Shown here piece by piece: positions 50,310 through 62,405 of a DNA stretch of 64,000 nucleotides. The stretch lies in the NCBI GenBank assembly GCA_951213105.1, contig OX578136.1:70906230-70970229 (forward strand), given 5' to 3'. The DNA is from Amaurobius ferox (Eukaryota; Arthropoda; Arachnida; Araneae; Amaurobiidae). The notes under the pieces are model-generated. The model made no database searches. It was not told the origin of the DNA and saw nothing but the letters and a program-made list of their open reading frames with translations. Position 1 is the stretch's first letter, and each line of letters begins with the position of its first letter. The translations under genes were made by a program, and so were the position numbers.

Positions 50310-50552
50310 TAGCGGGTGCGGTAGCCCAGTGGTTAAATAGCAGGGATTGCACTCGGACGACCTGAATCCGATTCCCGCCTCTAACCAAACTGTCGCCGTG
50401 TTCACGCGGAGTACGATAATGTTAAACATGTAGGTCCTTAAGTCCTTCCGAGAGGTTGGTGGTAGTGTAAGGAGGGTACAATTAGGTGGCACTTCAGACC
50501 GTCTACACAGACTCCTTACACCTTCGGTTAGGTCGGGCGGTCGGGGTCAAAA
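50310..50552 (+). mobile_element. tRNA-headed SINE copy without 5S head
   Basis: Starts near GCGGGTGCGGTAGCCCAGTGG (A-box-like TAGCCCAGTGG) with a B-box-like GAATCCGATTCC at about 50365, the spacing expected for a tRNA-derived promoter. The body follows (AGTACGATAATGTTAAACATG, AAGTCCTTCCGAGAGGTTGG), partly deleted, ending GGTCGGGGTCAAAAAATAAG. It shows the tRNA-like unit and body can occur without 5S sequence. Confidence 0.8.
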
Positions 50553-51694
50553 AATAAGGATCACTGAAGATATTCCCTAAGACGTAACCTACTCATACCT
50601 CGACAAACACCGAGTAAAACTGCATTATGAAAATTATAGGTTATGTATACCTAACAATTCGAAATGTGTAAACAAGAGTTTTGTCCATTAAAAGTGAATT
50701 AGTAGCAAATTGTATTATTATACGATTACAATTTCGGCGATTAGATGATAATTTATTAGTGATAGTCATTATTTTATTTCTCGCTATAAATTTTATTGTT
50801 TTTCCCATCATGAGGAAAGTATTGGAATATGTCGAAAATTAGAAATCGATTTTTCGATGGATTTGAAGGTCTAGAACTATTTAGAATATGAGTACACTAG
50901 TTTTAGTTGGAAGTATGTATGGCTTTGCAATGCATACAATATGTATCCACCAACTCAAAGACCCTATTCTCAACTACCCTAAGCAATTTCATGGCGTTTT
51001 GTAGATAGGTCACTTGCTAATGTACCATGATGCTCATGAAAGTTGGTACGAAATCAAAAAAATGAAAATAGCCTTTGTTTGTAACTGGTCGAAAGACATC
51101 AATAAAATAAAATAAAATCTACAATACAAGAAAAAAATGTATGAATTAATTATCATAAACTAATATTTTATACGTAATCTTTGATGAAAAAACCGAAGTA
51201 AAACAATATCATTAAACAAAAATAAACATTCATCGAATTATTTATTTTTCTTTAAAAATTTTGGCGATGTGGTGACAATTAAAATGCACGATGCAGCCAA
51301 AAAAATAAATCATTTTAAAAAATTTCAAACTCCTTGGAATTTAAATTCTCTCTCAATTTTATATATCATTTTGTTCGAAAAATGTAAAAGTAATGTGTAC
51401 AGTGCTAGAATTAAAATAAGATAATTTTAATCTGCAGGTTAAGTCATATGAAGCTCATAGAAGATTTTTTGACTATGACCGAAACTTCATAGCGAACATA
51501 AGGTATCGAATTTCGATTTTGATGACTGGAAATCTTATACGACAAAGACGAAAATCTCGTCTTTTAGTGTGAAAATACCTCGTTATCTATTATTACAAAA
51601 ATATCCATGTGATAAAAATATATTTAGAAATGCAAGATAAATATGACTTGTGCTTGTACAAAGAAAACCCTTCAAAGTTTGAAAATTTTCCCTA
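50553..51694. other. AT-rich spacer without recognised gene
   Basis: Near 50815 ATGAGGAAAGTATTGGAATA and a following TCGAAAATTAGAAATCGA resemble the 5' part of family H, very diverged. Otherwise unassigned. Confidence 0.35.
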
Positions 51695-51990
51695 CCAGAT
51701 GCTGTTCACTTTTCACGTTCGTATTTTGCCAGAAATATTTATTGCATTTTTTATTGAACAATGTATTTCGCTTTCTTCCGAATGAAATATCTGTACCCAG
51801 CGTAAAATAAAATGTCACCGCTCCACTGGAAAACAATATTCGTATGGTGGATACAGATGGGAGCTCATGTGAGTCGCAAACAGAAACAAGCGAGAAAGAG
51901 GGTAAGATGGGGGTTGTAGGGGGGAGAGTATAAGGAGTGTAAGTGCGGAAGAAATGACTTGTAATATATCATACATTTTAATAAAATGCT
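51695..51990 (+). repeat. Dispersed repeat R4 copy
   Basis: Best-preserved 5' part: CCAGATGCTGTTCACTTTTC, TTGCATTTTTTATTGAACAAT, GTAAAATAAAATGTCACCGC, ending near GAAATGACTTGTAATATATC. A purine-rich insert (GGGGGTTGTAGGGGGGAGAG) is specific to this copy. Confidence 0.55.
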
Positions 51991-52139
51991 CAGAAGATTT
52001 CAACAATAAAAGTCCATCTCTATATTTATTAGAACTTTCAAATTTTAATTTAAAATATGTAAAATAAGCCATCGTATTAATTTCATTATTATTAATTTCT
52101 GCATTGTATCAGTATTACCTTCAATTAAAATCCTAAACA

Positions 52140-52991
52140 TATTACTTTCCTTATATACATAATGCATAAGGAAAGTGTGTGTGTAAAGTAAGTGTGTGTG
52201 TGTGTGTGTCAGTGAGTCTGTGGAAACGATAACTGATGAACGAATGGACCGATTCAAACGAAATTTGGTACAAAAATCATAATCCGTAGAAACTGGAAGC
52301 CTATTGTTTTTATACGTAATCGAATGTTCAGAACCCCCTAAATTTTTGAGTGAAATTTTGAAAAAATCGTCAAAAAATCAAAACCGCTAATAAATTTACA
52401 CAAATAGACTTTTCTTATGTAATTTTTCATTAGAAAACGATTGACATAAATTTTAGAACGCTAACATTAACCGTTCTCGAGATATTGCACATTTTTCAAA
52501 AAAATTATCATAAAGTCATATGAAATAAAAAAAAATATTTCCTATTGACACCTTTCCTTTTGATATTGTTCACTTTTCATATGTAATACCATGCGATAAA
52601 TTTGGTGACATTATTCTCGTGGATCTAGCTCGTTCCATTCATGAAAAATATTCTTTGAATAATACTTTTGTATTTGAACGTCAATAGTCATTTATCTGCT
52701 GTAAGAATAACTTATTTCTCCTTCTATAACGCTTGGCGAGATTTTGGCGACGAATTTGGCGGAATGTAGCCAACTTGGCGACTTTTTGAAACGTTGCCAA
52801 ATTAACGAAAATCTCGCCAAATTGATAAAAATGACGCTTGAATGAAAATGACGGCTAATTGTCCAAAATACATTATCTTGGAAAGAATATAAGTATCTAC
52901 TATAAGAAAAACCTATTTTTTTACTGTAAAAGTAGTAAATTCATTACATTATATAAGGAAAGTCATGTGTTGCCAACATCAGATTTTTTTT
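52140..52991 (+). mobile_element. Family H repeat, copy F
   Basis: Plus-strand copy that lacks about 100 bp between the 5' palindrome and the GT tract: the palindrome AATGCATAAGGAAAG runs straight into GTGTGTGTGTAAAGT. The rest is standard, ending TATATAAGGAAAGTCATG, TTGCCAACATCAGATTTTTTT. Confidence 0.8.
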
Positions 52992-53840
52992 AAAATAAAA
53001 AATAGCACTGAAATAGAGACAGCAATAAAAGCGACTATTCTATAATCAATCCCTGTGTGAGCAAATACTCATATTTTCGATAATCTTATGCATCAAAAAA
53101 TCAATATATATGAAATAGAAAATACTTAACCCTATCTACTGAAACTCACATGGATTGCGTAATTTATATTGTATTCATAAAATGGATTCAGGTATTCTTA
53201 TATAATTAGAACTAATTAGACATTGTATCTTACAACTATGAAAGTAAGATACTAATGCCTATTGTATCTTATACCTATGAGTGTTTCATATAATTTAAGA
53301 GATATATAAGTACACAATCTCCGAGTAAAACAGAATCCGGAACACAAGTGTTTATTAAATAGTACAGCAGACAACTCATGTAGCTTCAAAAACTGTTTTT
53401 TCTTCATTCTGTGTTATATTCATATTTGACCTAGTTAGTCTCAACCACTGCAATTTTTATAGTAATTTGATTGATGAAATGTACTTTCGAAGTAGGTTAC
53501 TTACTTTTCTTATATCCTTTATAATTATTGTTTCAGTCACAGCAATTGGTTTGATCTTCTTTCCTTTACAGGAGTTTGTTTATTTTTTTCCTTCTTCTAA
53601 ATTTATTCATCTCTTTTCACCAATTATATAATGATTTATATTTTTCTCTTCGGTTGTATTTTAAATGTCTTTCCAATGCATAAGATTTCATTCTTCAGAA
53701 GTTAGATCAGCTTCTATCGCCTTCTTTTGCGAGGGAGGGTTTCTCTTCATCGGCCTGCGTTGATATGCTTATGGTTATTTTGCTTTCAATGGCTGATATC
53801 ATCTGCTATCGAATTTTTACTTTGGGTGTGCAAGCTCTAC
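52992..53840. other. AT-rich spacer without recognised gene
   Basis: Contains a local duplication of ATTGTATCTTAYAMCTATGA (about 53223 and 53260). No gene seen. Confidence 0.45.
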
Positions 53841-54056
53841 TTAAATTTCTGCTTTCCTGCCCTTTCGCAGTTCTTTCATAGCAGTTGTTAGGAATGCATA
53901 ATATGATTTTGGTGTAAGGTGACGGCTTAAAAAGCCCTCCAAATAGTTGCAGTAATCTATCTGACATATGTCGGATTTCTTCAACAAAGTATTGAAAGTT
54001 ATATTTTCGCAAGCACCAGTTGTATTTGTGATTATACACTGTAGAGTTCGAATCAT
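53841..54056 (-). other. Candidate terminal exon or small ORF, unknown family
   Basis: A minus-strand frame of 71 residues with four cysteines after the start region (TTGACENIT, KKSDICQIDYCNYLEGFL) and a basic, helical-looking end (TTAMKELRKGRKAEI, then TAA). A possible acceptor (CTCTACAG) sits a few codons inside. A second frame over the same bases (53806-54066) is also open, which weakens the case. No family recognised. Confidence 0.22.
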
Positions 54057-54689
54057 TCATATTCAATCATGCCCACAGCATCATATATACATATATTCTT
54101 ACACAATCTTCAGGAAATTGTTTGAATCGTTCAAATTTCCATATTGAATAAATAATAACAGCGCAAACACAAACACACACACAAACAATATCTGCGCATG
54201 GCAAACGAATCATATCGGATCATATTTTTTCAGAAAACTTCTGGCTGGATAGGTCTGGTTTGGGCCAGGTGAGATCCATCTTTTGTGAAAAATATCTATC
54301 TAAATACTCAAAATGTATATACAACTATTATTAATTATATTATAAATTAATTAAAAAAATAATTTTTATAAATTACAGTTAAAGAACAAAAATGAAATCA
54401 AGCATTTTCTCACATGATACCCTTACGTCACGCCTCATTTTCGTGATGTCATATAGCCCCGCCTACTTAGATCAATTCTTTCATAGTAGGATGAATTTAG
54501 GTACTATGCTAAATTCCCAATAAAATTCACATCGTCAAAAATTGTTTCTATACTTATAATGCTATATATACATTTAAAATTAAAAATACATTATATGTTA
54601 TTTTAAACAATAAATATGGTTTGTGTTAATGTAACAGAACCAGTCCCTGCATCCAACCAGATAAAAAAATAAAATAAAAGCTTCAACTT

Positions 54690-54965
54690 TTAGATGCTGT
54701 GCACTTTTTAAATTCATACCGTTTCATTTCTGAAATATCTATTACATTTTTATTGAATAATATATCTCCCACTTTTCCGAGTAAAATATTTCTGTCCAAT
54801 GTAAAATAAAATTTCAACATTCCGTTAGAAGACAATATCCGCTCGAATAGTGCAGATGAGCTCATGTAGAAAATATACGCAAGGTGAAAAGGTCCGCCGA
54901 ATAAAATGAACTAGTTCTGTGAAATGACTGATATTAAATCGTAGTTGTCCCTAAGAGTTCAACAG
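54690..54965 (+). repeat. Dispersed repeat R4 copy
   Basis: AGATGCTGTGCACTTTTTAAA, CATTTTTATTGAATAATATAT, GTAAAATAAAATTTCAACAT and GTGAAATGACTGATATTAAA align in order with the copies near 46.4 and 51.7 kb. Confidence 0.55.
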
Positions 54966-55169
54966 AGAAATTTTAATCAAAAAATATGTTTGACAAATTT
55001 TTATTTTCTGCTACAAATGTAAAAATAAAGACTTATTTTTTTTTCAAATAATATCAAATATTCGAGAATTTAGCAAAATCATGTCGCAAGACATCTTCAA
55101 CACATTACAAATCAGTAGTATAATTCGATTGAATTCATTAAAGTCTCAGGTGAACACACTCAATATTAT

Positions 55170-56260
55170 TATAGTTCAGTTTTAATTTTCACTACTTCCA
55201 CACCCCTACCAGCTTTTTCTAATCAATAAGAAACTTCCATGTAATTTTTCTTGTATTTGGGTTGATATTGTGCAATTCTAATAATTATAAAGATAATTTT
55301 AATATTATTACTCTTTAAAAAGTTAAAAACAATGAATATTTGATCTTACTTTTTTAAACTTTTAACCGTTGTGTCTCTGCTAGTGACTGAAAAATTAAAA
55401 CTTTGGTACTTTTGTCATATAGATGTGACCAATATTTGATATATCACTCCAATTTTCTCAATATATTTGAAATCCAACCCTCATATTTAATTATTTACAT
55501 ACCTCTTTTTAAAATCAACTTCAAGCATTCATGTTTTTTGTTTATATTTGGAATGAAATGCAGTAGCTTAGAAATTTTCAAATAAATTGCATGCTCATTG
55601 ATGTACACAACAAAGATAAATGACAAAGTACCGCTTTTTATCGCCTGCTCTCTTACCGATTCCAGAAATGAAAAATTTGTAATTATATTGTATTATTCTA
55701 TATGCGCCCAGTGTTTGGTATACTACATGAACATTTGTATTGCATTTTAATTTCCACACTCCCAATTGGTTTTTTTTCCTTTTTTTCTAATCATGTACTT
55801 TTTTTTCTAATCATTTCAAAACATATTAGCTATTAATTCCGTATTTGGGTTGAAATAGTGTACCTCTGATATGTTTCGCATAATGTTTTGTTTATTATTT
55901 TTTCCACTTTTAACAACAATCGTTTTCTACATCTCCTTCTCCTCCCACTGACTTAAAAAAATTGATAAGGTTGGTATTTTTATTTTAGTCTCAATGTACC
56001 AAATTTTTTTATACTCCATTTGAAAATTTTTATTGTATTTTAATTTTCTCCACTCCCACATTCTAGTACGTGCCTCCATTTTTTTTAATCTTCTAGCATC
56101 CAGTTTTTTTTATAATTGTTGGATTGTTGGTTGAAATGATGTATCCTTAAAAACAAATCATGATGTTTTGCAAATTAATTCTTCAACGAAAAGTAAATAT
56201 GATTTTGATGACACTCCCTCTTCCTCTATTGACTCCACAATGAAAAAAAAAAACGTTATT
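55170..56260 (+). repeat. Old three-copy repeat with pyrimidine-rich units
   Basis: Three diverged units begin near 55186, 55744 and 56037 with ATTTTAATTTYCCACWCYC. Each has TTTTTTCTAATC-like and GTATTTGGGTTGAAATAGTG-like blocks; units 2 and 3 also share ATGATGTTTTG-like sequence. Spacing is uneven. Confidence 0.55.
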
Positions 56261-56289
56261 CCTCTTATCTGCGTCTGTCACCCACGGTA

Positions 56290-56395
56290 ACAATTATTTC
56301 AGCAATTTAGCGATCTTGGTGACTTTTGCAAGCTTGGTTTTTTTGGCGCCAGCTTGGTGACTTTTGCAAAATGTCGCCAAGTTAACGATAATTCA
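56290..56395 (-). repeat. Possible family H inverted-region relic
   Basis: GCAATTTAGCGATCTTGGTGA, a repeated CTTGGTGACTTTTGCAA, and ATGTCGCCAAGTTAACGAT resemble the GGCGA-rich part of family H. Short and diverged. Confidence 0.35.
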
Positions 56396-57229
56396 ATATA
56401 TCTGATAAATAAATAAAATTTATTTAATAAATTCTGTTGCTTCTCGAAAATTATTATTGTAATACACTTGATTTTAAATATGGCTAGCTCCACAGAAGGG
56501 TTGAGAAAGATATGTTTTGTTAAGGGTGTGTATCGGGTTTTGTAAATTTATTGGACTTTGCTAGGGGTTTATGAAGTAATTAATATATTATTATTTTGAT
56601 CTGGAGGGGGGTGTTTCCAGCTTACGTCTGGATATTTTAGTAGAGTAAGAGCTACAAACGTGCTGCTGGGTATGCCATACATGAATATATGCATATCACC
56701 ATATGACGAATCCCATAATATCGCAAAATAAATAACTTCTTCATTTCAACGATTTTGTTTCGTACACCCATATTCTCTCTTTGTCATCTTACATAATAAA
56801 ATAATATTTTTGTCTTTCTGTGTGTGTGTGCGTGCCGTCTGCAGAGAAAAATAAAAAAGTCTTACAAAAGTGAGATTTGTTAAAGAAGTACTTCATGTCC
56901 TCATACGATGCACCTCGGCGAATTTTTGTTTCAGCGTTTCGAATTATCTTATAAGTTACTAACTTTTACAACAAACCATTCACCATTTTTCGCCATTTTG
57001 TCATATCAAATAAATTTATTCACTGCCGCTGCAGAGAATATTCCAGAGTAGGTATTTTGATTAAGTAAATTTAATTTACCGGTTTTATAATTCTGCGAAT
57101 TGAAAATATTCTGTTCAATTATTAAAATTTTATTATATTATTATTATGACTATTGTGTTGCAATGTGACTTAAATTGGATGAAAACTCACTGAGATGGCA
57201 ATGCTTTTTTTAACTTTATTTTTTGCATA

Positions 57230-57425
57230 CCGAAGGAGATTATGCAGGGCGTATTATACCGGCGTTATGCACTTCGATTGATTAATTATGAACATAACGG
57301 AGCTCGGGTATGATTTTCGTTCAGAACAGGTGATTTGGAAATTGAGCGGCGTTGTCCGTATTTGTATGTTTTAAGCAACGTGCACTTATTTGGGACCCGG
57401 ACAACGACGGGTAATCCGTTCTAGT
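57230..57425. other. CpG-containing, GC-richer island, possible coding relic
   Basis: This patch contrasts with very AT-rich flanks. One plus frame reads EIMQGVLYRRYALRLINYEH, then a TGA, then TGDLEIERRCPYLYVLSNVH up to a stop at 57421. The minus strand is also open over part of it. Nothing recognised. Confidence 0.25.
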
Positions 57426-59782
57426 TTCATCAATAAATTAAGCACTCATTTACCTTGAGTGCATCAAAAGGCAGTTGGCTGCGAAATTTATTTTACAAAT
57501 ATTCTGTGATCTAAATTATGACAGATGAGTTGCACGAAAATATTTATAATTCTTGTAAAGCTTTAATGAGTAAAACATATACATTTTTAAATATTTCATA
57601 AAATTTTTAATTTATATCTACGAAATTATTCGCAAAAGTTACAAATATTCTGTTCCAAATTATACCGGATATATATGACACGCAAAAACTTTCAATTCAT
57701 GTAATAAATCTAATGAGTAAATTATTTTTAACATTTCATAAAATTTTTAATTTATATCTTTAAAAGTCTTCGAATTTCACATTTTTCTCCTAAACCCTAC
57801 GTTTATAATTTATTCACTAGTAAACATTTCACTTTCTCGAGTATTTTCAAAGACATGATAAATATAATGTATGGAAATTGCAAATTGAAGTACATAGCTT
57901 TGATAAATTTATGCAGATGATTCAAGCTACGAGCAAAAGAATTTCAAAGCATCATTTATCTATTCTGTTGAATCTTAGTTTTTATTTCATAATTTTTAGC
58001 AAAATCGTGTCCCATTTTCGTGCCTTTTTAGAAAAAACTAATTTTTTCACAGAGAAGAAAAATGTGTGAAATTACCAATTTCATATTTTAATTGGTTTGC
58101 TATACATTTTTAATCAGAATTATTTTAAAATAATACAGGAATTATAATAGTGTGCTTATTCTTTAACATTAATTCCATCATTTAACATTTTGCAAGATGC
58201 AGTCAAGAACATGGAAAGCATGCGAGTATAGTAACCTTTCAGCTCAAATGTGTGACTGGATTGTACAGGCCTAATTTTTAAATGCATAGATTTTGCACTA
58301 AAATTTGCAGATTCATTTATTTATACTAAATCTCGGTTGTTATTTATATTCAATATGATCGGCTTAAAAATGGTTCAGGAGATGTTAACGATCGCAGATG
58401 ATGAATTTCAAGACTCTGCAAAGAAAATGTGTGGTATTTGCTTTTTGCGTATAATATGCAATTGTATGTGAACTTTCTTGCTTCATTTTACACTTGACGT
58501 TTGAGATTATAACTATTCAGTTAAACAATTTGTTACGTTTGTACGGATTCTAACTTTTGAACACATACTTTTTTCCCCTAATGCTTTTTCCCACTGGAAA
58601 ACATCGTTGATTTGATGGAATATGATACTGAAGTACTTTACAATGTGTAGACTGACTGGATTATGTAGGTTTTGTTGTTTTTCAAGTATGGAGTTTTATT
58701 TATAGCTTTTCTTCATAAGTTGAACTCTATTAATTCAGTTTTACTGACTACACTTGTTGCTATTCATAACGCTATTAAGTGAGACGTTGAACTTCATATT
58801 AAAATTAATATTTTTCTAGATAGCCTTTTTTCTATTTAATATTTGAATTATTTAACCAATATTTTTTTTAAATGTTAAAACCTTTGCATTTGATAATGAA
58901 CTGATGTTTAATTGTAGTTGTTAGGACTCACGAACAACTTAACAACATTGAGAATGAAGTTGCTGATTTCTATTCGAAACTAATTGCTATTAACGGGGAA
59001 AAAATGTGATTCCTTATCCTTATTCTTGTATTTCCCGATATTGTACTTCAATTAACAAATACCTAGATCCTGTTAGGATACGATCGTGTTTTTTATCGAA
59101 CGAATTTCATATAAGCACCTAATACACTTTTTAAGAGGACATGGCCCTTTTATCGCATTTATAGCACATTTGAACCCCATCTCCCCCAAATTGTTCCTGC
59201 TGAGCTAAAGGTAATGTGGATCATTACGTCTTTGACTGTCCACATACAAAACATATTCATTTATCTTAGTCTATCTAGGTAATGAATAAGGTTATTTGGT
59301 TTAGCAGGATTTGATATAATGTCAACTAAATTTACAAGCTGAGGAACAGTCAATTTCATACTGGTCAAATTTTAGAAACTCTACAATGAATATTGTAATA
59401 TTATTTGTATTGATATATTGAATAATCTATGGTTTTATTCTATTTTTGCAACCAGTTGATTTTTTTATCTTACCCGTCTATTTACTGTGGAATATAGTTT
59501 GAAAATATTTCAGAATTGTTAACTTTAAAATATTTAATTTAAAATTATTGATTTAAGATATTCCAGCCATATTATAGATTATAGACAAATGATTTTTATG
59601 TTCAGTTCTTCCCAATAGATATTATGTTCGTTGATTGACTTTGTTTAAATTAAATCCCTTAGCAATATTTTTTATGATTGTCAGTTCATCAATTTTCTCT
59701 GACGTGGATGGGAAGAACCTATAGTATTGTTATTCTATTGTTATTTATGTGGATTTACCGTTTTTTTTTCTGTTTCTCCCAG
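57426..59782. other. AT-rich spacer, no recognised gene
   Basis: A short open segment at 58918-59009, preceded by a possible acceptor (TTTAATTGTAG), reads HEQLNNIENEVADFYSKLIA and stops; too short to call. The rest is unassigned. Confidence 0.35.
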
Positions 59783-59892
59783 ACGACCGTTGTATCTACT
59801 CTGTACCATTTAGGTCAGCTGTACGACCTGGAAAACAAAATAAAAGTGGTTGGATTCAGAGTTCATGTTGCACCAAACGCTCTATTAATCGG
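59783..59892 (+). other. Candidate internal exon, unknown protein
   Basis: A 110 bp segment lies between a textbook acceptor (nine T, then CTGTTTCTCCCAG, ending 59782) and a donor-like GTAACG at 59893. It is open in one frame and reads TTVVSTLYHLGQLYDLENK then IKVVGFRVHVAPNALLIG, with protein-like composition and balanced GC. I cannot name the family. Phase: starts on a codon boundary and ends two bases into a codon. No partner exons were identified nearby, so an isolated relic remains possible. Confidence 0.35.
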
Positions 59893-60239
59893 GTAACGTG
59901 AGAAAATTTTGAGAAGGACAATACATTTAATTATCTCATGCATACTTTACATACTCTACATGCATACTTTAACATAAACATAACTGAAAGTAAATACAAT
60001 TATTTCAAAAAACACCATTACAAATGTAAAACTGAGTGAATAACAAACACCTCGTTCAACGTATTTAGTTTCCGTAAGGTACGTGTTCTATAGTACTAGT
60101 CTTTAAGCAGTTTAATGCAGTGTCTAATTGTAGTATATATTTCTTATAGTGAATAAGTCTTATATTTCTAATAATGAAGTCTTGTTATTTGATATTTATT
60201 TTACGATTTTATATCATTAATGGGTAATGTATCGGCTCC

Positions 60240-60345
60240 ATGGAGTTTTGCCGTGCTTAAAGCATTGCTTAAGTGCATAAAGCATTGCCGTACTTAAAGC
60301 ATTGCTTAGTGGGGGTTACAACTCCCCAGCTAATTTGTGGCACTT
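60240..60345 (+). repeat. Diverged terminal-sequence copy c7 next to (TA)n
   Basis: GTGCTTAAAGCATTGCTTAAG occurs twice in slightly different form, followed by GTGGGGGTTACAACTCCCC. It resembles the Penelope-linked terminal sequence (AAAGC..GCTTAA..GGGGGTCACAA..CCCC) and, like those copies, is followed by (TA)n about 30 bp on. Confidence 0.4.
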
Positions 60346-60370
60346 TACTCTTCAACATGTATTGTATTCC

Positions 60371-60372
<2 letters not shown>

Positions 60373-60450
<78 letters not shown>
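60373..60450. repeat. Compound (TA)n-(TG)n-(CG)n microsatellite
   Basis: About 42 bp of TA, then about 22 bp of GT, a short GCGCGCGC, then GT again. Confidence 0.95.
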
Positions 60451-61212
60451 CATATATTGAATTGCTACTTATTATAACACAACCTCTAATATATATTAAA
60501 AAAATCTGCAATTGTTCCATTCCTGAAATCTAAGAGGTTATTTGCTGTACAACGCTTCCGTGTGCATCTAACCTGTGGGTTTTTGTGACCCGCATTGATC
60601 TGATGCCGAATGTTCTACGAAATATTTTTCTAGGTTTTGACCTCAACCTATTTACTTATTCCAGATCTGCTCCTTTGTATCGTTTTTTTCGTGCGTTATG
60701 AATGTGCAGTGACAAGAGGGTTAATAATCTTGACATCTAAAAACAATGTAGGAGTCCCATACCTTAGGGCGCATACCTAATTGTTTGGTAAACTAGACAT
60801 CAAGAGGTGTTTAAGAGAGTTATCTATGTTTGGTTTGGGGAAAACGGGGTACTCTGCGAGCTTCAAGAATGTTGATGTAATTCATTACAGGTTTCGATTC
60901 TTGATATCAAATGTTGGCCAGTGTAAAAGTCGTATTGAGCAATATGTTTAATTTCTAAGCATATGACTGTATAAATGAAACACATTAGAAATATTAAAAA
61001 ACTGCAAATTGTGGATTACATTTTAAAAGATTGAAATATATTACTAATAGTCTTGTTCATGCGGGAAAAGATACACTTTATTCTAGTCTTAGGCAGGACA
61101 CCACTGATTTTAAAATAGATCACACAATGTTTTTTAACATTTCCTAAAGTTTGGTTTTAGCAACACATGGTACCCAGAGAGCTTCAGGGAAGTTGATGTA
61201 ATACACTGTAAG
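60451..61212. other. Spacer without recognised gene
   Basis: GAGCTTCARGRARGTTGATGTAAT occurs at about 60858 and 61179 (a local direct repeat). No coding signal. Confidence 0.4.
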
Positions 61213-61268
61213 TTGTTGTTGTTGTTGAGACCCAGACCGTCAGACCTACCAGAAAGGTGTAAGGTAAC
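61213..61268 (-). mobile_element. SINE 3'-end fragment
   Basis: On the minus strand: GTTACCTTACACCTTTCTGG, TAGGTCTGACGGTCTGGGTC, then TCAACAACAACAACAAC. This is the 3' end and tail of the 5S/tRNA SINE family only, i.e. a severely 5'-truncated copy. Confidence 0.75.
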
Positions 61269-61865
61269 TGACACTGTAAGTTGTGAAATTTTAAGTCCGA
61301 AGTTTGTCTGCAAAATCGTCGTATCAAGTATTGAACATTTGTTTCTGTGGTGAATTAACATTAAATGGGATTACTTTTCTTAAATATAAATTTTATGGAT
61401 TAAATTATTAATTTTAATTAAAGTGGTCGCGAATTGTAACATTTTTACATTATTATCATGGTCGGAAGACCCACCAATACTTCTTTGTACGAGTTCCTTA
61501 ACATAATCATTAAATCAAAATAACCACACATCAAAATCCACAATTTTAACTTCTAAAATAAATTATCATTTAATCACACCTTCATTATTGTTATAATTAA
61601 TATTACATCAATTTTAACAAAACGCTTGAGGAGAAAAGCACCGTCTGATACCAGGTGTTTTGAATCATATTCCAAAGATTAAAAATTGACCTAACACACG
61701 TGCAGACTGTCACATATCTCTATATTTGGGGTCTGTAGCTTATCATGACTGTTAGCGTGTTCCATGCTTTCCTGATATTTGGAGTCAGACTTTGTATTCG
61801 TTTTCTATAACATTCTCGCTACTCAAATGAATAATTATCCTCTTGGAATAACATTGCTTGGCATC

Positions 61866-62405
61866 ACGACTCTCTCTCTCTTAAACTCTTGAAATGATTT
61901 TATTGAAATCATGACTCTCTCTCTTAAACTCTTCAAAATCATTTTATTGAAATCACGACTCTCTCTCTTAAACTCTTGCAATTATTTTATTGAGATATCG
62001 ACTATCTCTATTAAACACTTGAAATCATTTTATTCAAATCACGGCTCTCTCTCTCTTAAACTCAGCAAATCATTTTATTGAAATCACGACTCTCTCTCTT
62101 AAACTCTTGGAATCATTTTATTAAAATCACGAATCTCTCTCTTAAACTCTCGAAATCATTTTATTGAAATCACGACTCTCTCTCCTAAACTCTTGAAATC
62201 AATTTATTGAAATCACGACTCTCTCTCTCAAACTCTTGAAATCATTTTATTTAAATCACGACTCTTTCTCTTAAACTCTCGAAATAATTTTACTGAAATC
62301 ATGACTCTGTCTCTTAAACTCTTGAAATAATTTTATTGAAATTACGACTCTATCACTTCACTTCTGAATAATCATTGCTTTTTAAAAACGACTCTCTCTC
62401 TCTTC
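61866..62405 (+). repeat. Minisatellite, ~43-45 bp unit, about 13 copies
   Basis: Unit begins GACTCTCTCTCTTAAACTC and continues TTGAAATCATTTTATTGAAATCAC. About eleven clear copies are followed by two diverged ones (from about 62344). Variation is mostly point changes and CT-run length. No unique spacers. Confidence 0.95.

Noticed and set aside
50310..50400. tRNA gene
   Set aside because: A- and B-box-like sequences are present, but no cloverleaf acceptor stem closes and it continues into the SINE body.
61866..62405. CRISPR-like array
   Set aside because: Units are contiguous with no unique spacers, and the DNA is eukaryotic; it is a minisatellite.
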